32,875 bases of DNA, from assembly GCA_944388385.1 (NCBI GenBank), contig CALXIO010000025.1, positions 1 to 32,875 of the forward strand, written 5' to 3'. Below are positions 29,048-32,875 of this stretch, piece after piece. This stretch comes from an uncultured Ruminiclostridium sp. (GTDB lineage: Bacteria; Bacillota; Clostridia; Oscillospirales; Ruminococcaceae). Numbering within the stretch: position 1 is the first letter of the stretch; each line of letters starts with the position of its first letter. Under the pieces are notes generated by a model, which saw only the letters and a program-made list of their open reading frames with translations, was not told the origin of the DNA and searched no databases. A program made the position numbers and the translations under genes.

Positions 29048-30112
29048 CTACTTGTCCTTCAAAACCCGGAAAACACAGTCCTTCAACATATTTTCGGTTG
29101 AAAACCGATCGGGATTTATGCCGGGAGTAATCTGACAGATACCGCCCCCAAGGTCGGTAAAATCCATCATATCACTTAATCTTTTCTGTGTCATAGTTCC
29201 GTTACTGATAACAGTTATACCGCATGAAATCATCTGCATCAATCTTCTTGAGCACATGGTCTCTGATTCTGTTACAGTATTCACATTGATAGCATATTCG
29301 TATCTCTTACATATCTTAGGAATATCTTCAAAGGGAACTGCATTTTTGACAAATTTTCTATACTTTTCCGGAAATCGGTTATTTTTATTTCTTCTTTCCG
29401 ACTTCCTGTCGTAAATATCAAGTTTCCAGCCTTGTTTCAAGGCATAATCCAATAATCGTTCAAGGTCAGCACATCTGCCGGGCTGATCCGCAAACCAGCT
29501 GCCTGCAAAAACAGCAGTACCCGGAATAAAATCCCTGCCCTCCGGATAAAACATATCCATGTTGACTCCGAAAGGCATAACACTAACATTATGATGACCT
29601 AAAGCCTTATATTTTTCAACACACTCAAGAGCAGTGGTTAAGATATAATCAAATTTAATTGCCGTTTCAGTAAAATCGTACACCGGATGCTGAAAATATG
29701 TGGGGTCCTCCTTGTTCCAGAATATTGTTTTTATGTTGTGTTCCTTGCAATATTCAAGTATAGAATTCAATTCAGACCGGTTATCAAAACATAGCCGTTG
29801 GTCGCGGTAAATTCTACCGCGCCAACAGCCACCGTATTGATCAATTCCAAACCATGCCGATTCACAGAACAGTATGTCCGGATTAAATGATTCCAGCTGT
29901 TTTTTCCAGATATCCGGATGGATAAAAAGAGAAACAGAAAAATCAGAAAAATCCGACCATGTCATCTGATCGCATATATATGCAATCCTGACAGAGCTTT
30001 TTCCTTTATCCTTTACCTCCGGCTGTGAAATCCTCCGAAGGAAGCGTAAAGGGGAATTAAGATATATATAATGTGCAACAGAGCGTAAAACACTCTTATG
30101 ACATTTTTTCAT
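29048..30112 (-). CDS. CgeB/Glyco_trans_1_2-type glycosyltransferase
   Basis: A 354-residue GT-B-like glycosyltransferase. It shares domain order and motifs with the first third of the 1098-residue protein: SFNPDILFCESAW against FQPDMLFIESAW, IKTIFWNKEDPTYF against VPIIFWNKEDPVYT, YDRKSERRNKNNRFPEKY against YDRNYGNARPEHAFPKRY, and the donor-binding RRLMQMISCGITVISNGTMTQKRLSD. It is therefore a paralogue, probably by duplication within the locus. The N-terminal 30 residues are basic and hydrophobic (SVLRSVAHYIYLNSPLRFLRR), consistent with peripheral membrane attachment. It lies three bases after wecC; the ribosome site (GGAGTT) lies in the end of wecC. Sugar specificity unknown. Confidence 0.82.
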   Translation of the reverse strand: MKKCHKSVLRSVAHYIYLNSPLRFLRRISQPEVKDKGKSSVRIAYICDQMTWSDFSDFSVSLFIHPDIWKKQLESFNPDILFCESAWFGIDQYGGCWRGRIYRDQRLCFDNRSELNSILEYCKEHNIKTIFWNKEDPTYFQHPVYDFTETAIKFDYILTTALECVEKYKALGHHNVSVMPFGVNMDMFYPEGRDFIPGTAVFAGSWFADQPGRCADLERLLDYALKQGWKLDIYDRKSERRNKNNRFPEKYRKFVKNAVPFEDIPKICKRYEYAINVNTVTESETMCSRRLMQMISCGITVISNGTMTQKRLSDMMDFTDLGGGICQITPGINPDRFSTENMLKDCVFRVLKDK

Positions 30113-30115
30113 GAC

Positions 30116-31351
30116 TTATAATAACTCCACAACGTTGTCGCCTTTAAGTGATTCTGCACAATTTCTTGTATCGAATATAACCTTATTCTTTATCTCAGAA
30201 GCATGCTCCTGAAGGTGGTGATGCTTAACCATTACAACTATCAGATCAACAGAATCAATAAATTCATTGAAATCCATGCACTGGTTTTCTGTAATCTTAC
30301 CCATTACCATAGGATCGTAGCACTTAGGTGCAGCACCGAGATGATTGTGAATCTTCTTAAGCATCTGAAGTGTCGGGCTGTCACGGATATCATCAACGTC
30401 CTCCTTATATGTCAGGCCGTAGATACCGATTCTTTCTGTGGGTATGTTGTTCTTTTCTGCAATTTCAGCAGTACGCTCAAGAACATAATCAGGCATACCG
30501 TCGTTAGTAAGACGAGCTGTACGGATAAGCTTTGCAAGCTCAGGATAGTCGCCAACAAGGAACCACGGGTCAACAGAAATGCAGTGTCCGCCAACACCGG
30601 GACCGGGTGAAAGAATATTTACACGGGGGTGCTTGTTTGCAATACGGATAATCTCGTAAATGTCAAGTCCGTCGCTTCGGCAGATTTTAAGCAGTTCGTT
30701 AGCAAAGGCAATATTGATATCACGGAATGTATTTTCAACAACCTTTGTCATCTCTGCTGTTCTGATATCTGTAACCTCAATATCACCCTTGCAGAAGTTC
30801 TTGTATATACTCTTAATCTGTTCGCCGATTTCCTTGGAATCTGCGCCGATTGTTCTGGCGTTGTATTCCAGCTCATAAATCATGTTGCCGGGGATGATAC
30901 GCTCAGGAGCGTGTACCAGGTGAATATCCTCGCCTAATTTAAAGCCGTAATCAGCAAAAAGCGGACGTACATATTTATCCATAGTTCCGGGAGAAACTGT
31001 AGATTCTACAACAATAACAGAACCCTTGTCGCAAACCTCGAGAACGTTCTTGACAGCTCCTATAACGTATGCAGGGTCTATCTTCTTAGACATTTCATCA
31101 TAGGGAGTTGCCACACAAACAATATAAACATCCGCTTTCTGATATTCAGTTGTGAATGTAATACCGTGTTCAACAGCCTTCTGATAAAGCTCCTCAATTC
31201 CCTTTTCCTGGAAAGGAATAGAGCCACTCTTAAGCTTTTCAACTACGGTGGTGTTGAAATCAGTGCCAACTACATTAACACCGCTTGCGGCCATCATCAG
31301 TGCTGTAGGAAGTCCGATGTAGCCAAGACCAACAACGGTTAACTTTGCCAT
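30116..31351 (-). CDS. wecC: UDP-N-acetyl-D-mannosamine dehydrogenase
   Basis: A 411-residue nucleotide-sugar dehydrogenase. The Rossmann motif VVGLGYIGLP is at residues 6-15, the ESTVSPGT loop at 116-123, and the catalytic C257 lies in GVGGHCISVDPWFLV, the form characteristic of WecC rather than UDP-glucose dehydrogenase. The C-terminal UDP-binding domain contains YGLTYKEDVDDIRDSPTLQ. It oxidises UDP-ManNAc, made by the co-operonic WecB, to UDP-ManNAcA with two NAD+. GGAGAAG precedes the ATG, 18 bp after the GT2 gene. The gene is strongly conserved in style with typical family length. It is probably the committed step for the acidic sugar of this polymer. A related UDP-GalNAc-type dehydrogenase is the less likely alternative. 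Confidence 0.92.
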   Translation of the reverse strand: MAKLTVVGLGYIGLPTALMMAASGVNVVGTDFNTTVVEKLKSGSIPFQEKGIEELYQKAVEHGITFTTEYQKADVYIVCVATPYDEMSKKIDPAYVIGAVKNVLEVCDKGSVIVVESTVSPGTMDKYVRPLFADYGFKLGEDIHLVHAPERIIPGNMIYELEYNARTIGADSKEIGEQIKSIYKNFCKGDIEVTDIRTAEMTKVVENTFRDINIAFANELLKICRSDGLDIYEIIRIANKHPRVNILSPGPGVGGHCISVDPWFLVGDYPELAKLIRTARLTNDGMPDYVLERTAEIAEKNNIPTERIGIYGLTYKEDVDDIRDSPTLQMLKKIHNHLGAAPKCYDPMVMGKITENQCMDFNEFIDSVDLIVVMVKHHHLQEHASEIKNKVIFDTRNCAESLKGDNVVELL

Positions 31352-31369
31352 TTTTCTTCTCCTTTGATT

Positions 31370-32419
31370 TTATCTTTTCATTTTTAATTTAAAAAACAAC
31401 TTAGGAAATTTGTTTTTTATTACTGAAATAAATACGCCAAACAGGAAAGTGGTCCTTTCCATTTTGCGTTTAAGAAGCCATGAAAGAATCTTCATTTTCC
31501 TGCTTCTGAGCTTTGCATACTTAAGACTTTCCACCACAGTTTCATCATTTATAATGGCACTGATTTTACTGTGCTTCTCTTTGGAAGCCTTTTTATTCAG
31601 ATAGCTTGCTTCGTTTTCTATACAACCGATAATTCTCTCAATATATCTTCTTGACATATACTCGACAGATTTATCGTTAAGAGATCCCATATTATCGAAA
31701 AACCTGTATAACTCAAAGTATTCTGCTTTTCTTATCTCGAAAATGTTATCTCTTATTCTCTTACTCTGAGAATCAAGGTGATGCTCTCTGTAATAGTATA
31801 AGCAGGGATTTATTGTCAAAATACTGTCGCAAAAGCTTGAATATGTACAAACAAAGGTAAGGTCCTCGCCAAAATCCTTGTTCTGAAAGGCTATACCGTG
31901 CTGCCGTATAATATCCAGCGAGAAAAGCTTGTTGCAGGAGGAATACATAAGGTTGCTGTCCCATAGCTCTACAAGATTTTCTTGTATCGCAAGCCTGTTT
32001 GTATAGGAGCAATCAGGCAGCTCTGCATGGGAAAAAACCTGTCCGTCCTCTCTGGTATAGTAAAATCCAAATACCACCATTTTGTATTCTGAAGCAACGG
32101 CCTCGTTGAGAATCTTTATAGTATCCGGAGCTATCCAGTCATCACCGTCTACAAAATAGATATAATCGGTTTTAGCGAGCTCTATTCCTTTGTTTCTTGC
32201 AAAGGATGTGCCGCTGTGGGGCTGTGTTACCAATGTGCAGTCCTTGGATTCACAACACTGTTGACAAATAGCATAGCTGTTATCTGTGGACTCATCATCT
32301 ATAATAATCAATTCAAAATCAGAGTCTGTCTGGTTAAAGATACTCTCAAGACATTGTCTGATGTATTTTTCTTTGTTATAAAGGGTAACAACAATCGTTA
32401 TTCTTGCGTTATTATCCAT
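31370..32419 (-). CDS. Family 2 glycosyltransferase
   Basis: A 349-residue GT-A glycosyltransferase of family GT2, first gene of the polysaccharide operon. The N-terminal ITIVVTLYNKEKYIRQCLESI leads to the nucleotide-binding D41-D42 (IIIDDESTDNS) and the metal-binding DGDD at 91-94 (YFVDGDDW). GEDLTFV near 190 is the usual (E/D)D catalytic region. The C-terminal 60 residues are basic with a hydrophobic stretch (FLFGVFISVIKNKFPKLFFKLKMKR), suggesting membrane association. The ribosome site is weak: AAAGG lies about 17 bases from the ATG, which is unusual among its neighbours and could make the first gene poorly translated or leader-controlled. No sugar-phosphate transferase (initiating enzyme) is seen in the locus. 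Confidence 0.88.
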   Translation of the reverse strand: MDNNARITIVVTLYNKEKYIRQCLESIFNQTDSDFELIIIDDESTDNSYAICQQCCESKDCTLVTQPHSGTSFARNKGIELAKTDYIYFVDGDDWIAPDTIKILNEAVASEYKMVVFGFYYTREDGQVFSHAELPDCSYTNRLAIQENLVELWDSNLMYSSCNKLFSLDIIRQHGIAFQNKDFGEDLTFVCTYSSFCDSILTINPCLYYYREHHLDSQSKRIRDNIFEIRKAEYFELYRFFDNMGSLNDKSVEYMSRRYIERIIGCIENEASYLNKKASKEKHSKISAIINDETVVESLKYAKLRSRKMKILSWLLKRKMERTTFLFGVFISVIKNKFPKLFFKLKMKR

Positions 32420-32592
32420 ATTTCAGTCACATCAAACCTTTCTAAATGCCATGCCTGAAATCATTGCAATCCTATGGGGATATGCAAAATAAGAGACTGG
32501 TAATTTTTAACGCAATACCTGACATTTCAGATAATCTGTTCCTTAAAATAAAAAGAACAACATAATTCGTCATAACAGCATAATCCACGATA
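32420..32592 (-). promoter_or_regulatory. 5' leader of the polysaccharide operon with hairpin
   Basis: About 165 nt of untranslated RNA are predicted between the promoter and the GT2 start. It holds a hairpin at 32464-32487 (TTGCA-ATCC and GGAT-TGCAA arms, one bulged A) and a longer-range TTTCAG/CTGAAA pair (32421-32426 with 32455-32460) close to the ribosome site. There is no T-tract terminator and no match to a riboswitch class I know. It may host anti-termination or translational control; this is tentative. Confidence 0.4.
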
Positions 32593-32621
32593 ATTATATC
32601 ATGAATATCTTATTATGTCAA
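32593..32621 (-). promoter_or_regulatory. Perfect-consensus promoter of the polysaccharide operon
   Basis: On the minus strand, TTGACA (32616-32621) and TATAAT (32593-32598) have a 17-bp spacer: a full sigma-A consensus. It would drive the genes from 32419 leftward to the hairpin at 17187-17213, about 15.4 kb. Confidence 0.88.
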
Positions 32622-32798
32622 GAGATTTGACAGGAGTGCCCAAAATTTTACAACAGAAAAACCAAGGCTTAACTGCTGTAAATCATGCTATATAGGGGGA
32701 TTTATGAAATGCAACTAACGAAAATCAAATTGAATTAGATAAAATCACTAATTTTTTTATGATTTAAACTAAAAAATTGCACAAAGTATATTAAGTAT
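32622..32798. other. AT-rich non-coding stretch upstream of the polysaccharide promoter
   Basis: I see no gene, terminator or clear second promoter here. It separates the operon promoter from the right-hand terminal repeat. Confidence 0.6.
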
Positions 32799-32870
32799 AG
32801 GGAACCTCTAAAAATTGATTCCCAATCATAATATTTTTCTATTTCGATTATTTTTTCAAAAATCAAGGCA
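32799..32870. repeat. Right copy of 72-bp perfect terminal inverted repeat
   Basis: The exact reverse complement of positions 1-72. The GGGAA/TTCCC hairpin lies at 32800-32823. Five further bases (32871-32875) continue past the end of the match to the left-hand copy. Here the repeat abuts non-coding DNA rather than a gene. Confidence 0.85.
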
Positions 32871-32875
32871 AGAAA

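Noticed and set aside
30203..30610. Plus-strand ORF of 135 codons
   Set aside because: It lies wholly antisense within wecC, lacks a ribosome site and has no family-like sequence; it is a shadow of the real gene.
1..32875. A circular plasmid or phage indicated by matching ends
   Set aside because: The end match is inverted, not direct, so the ends cannot be joined into a circle by simple overlap; chromosomal housekeeping genes also argue against it.

Overview
The window looks like chromosomal DNA of a low-GC anaerobic Firmicute (class Clostridia, probably a Ruminococcus-like gut member of the Oscillospirales). The clues are moderate-to-low GC, strong AGGAGG-type ribosome sites, sigma-A promoters with 17-bp spacers, and the gene families present. 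The taxon is an inference from overall character; no rRNA gene is present to confirm it. Both window ends run into the same 72-bp sequence in inverted orientation (1-72 and 32799-32870), so the window is probably a contig bounded by two copies of a dispersed or mobile repeat.

Left part (about 50-13430), nearly all on the minus strand, is housekeeping and accessory metabolism. It holds a membrane-anchored SGNH hydrolase, then an operon of a MATE exporter, a cytidylate-kinase-like protein, an NhaP2-type cation/proton antiporter and a DUF5662 protein. Next come an acylphosphatase and an operon of a 1-phosphofructokinase-family kinase, a 164-residue orphan and a 906-residue TPR/DUF6891-like/SUFU protein. 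A sugar O-acetyltransferase and a TPR protein are transcribed divergently. A pncA-pncB pair for nicotinamide salvage follows.

Middle part (about 13500-16060) is a plus-strand island inserted among minus-strand genes: an XRE-type regulator, a ClpP-like serine protease with an intact catalytic triad, and a VirD4/TraG-like coupling ATPase split by a one-base frameshift in an A7 run. Promoters and terminators bracket it. No relaxase, integrase or other transfer gene is visible, so it is either a remnant of a conjugative element or a small self-contained protease/ATPase module.

Right part (about 16089-32420, minus strand) is a cell-surface polysaccharide locus. A perfect-consensus promoter (TTGACA-17-TATAAT, 32593-32621) with a leader of about 165 nt precedes a GT2 glycosyltransferase, wecC, a CgeB-like glycosyltransferase, ABC permease and ATPase (Wzm/Wzt type), a coiled-coil protein, a 1098-residue multidomain glycosyltransferase, a 954-residue asparagine-synthase-like protein, a DUF6270 protein, wecB and an XcbB/CpsF-like hydrolase-fold protein. 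A hairpin at 17187-17213 closes it. A second XcbB/CpsF-like paralogue (16089-17024) has its own promoter. WecB plus WecC would make UDP-ManNAcA, so the product is probably a ManNAcA-containing capsule or teichuronic-acid-like polymer exported by the ABC transporter. Unusual points here are Y_Y_Y-like modules shared by two different proteins, a C-terminal KWYGKI..KIYH tag shared by two unrelated proteins, and a sharply bounded patch of near-identity between the two XcbB-like paralogues.
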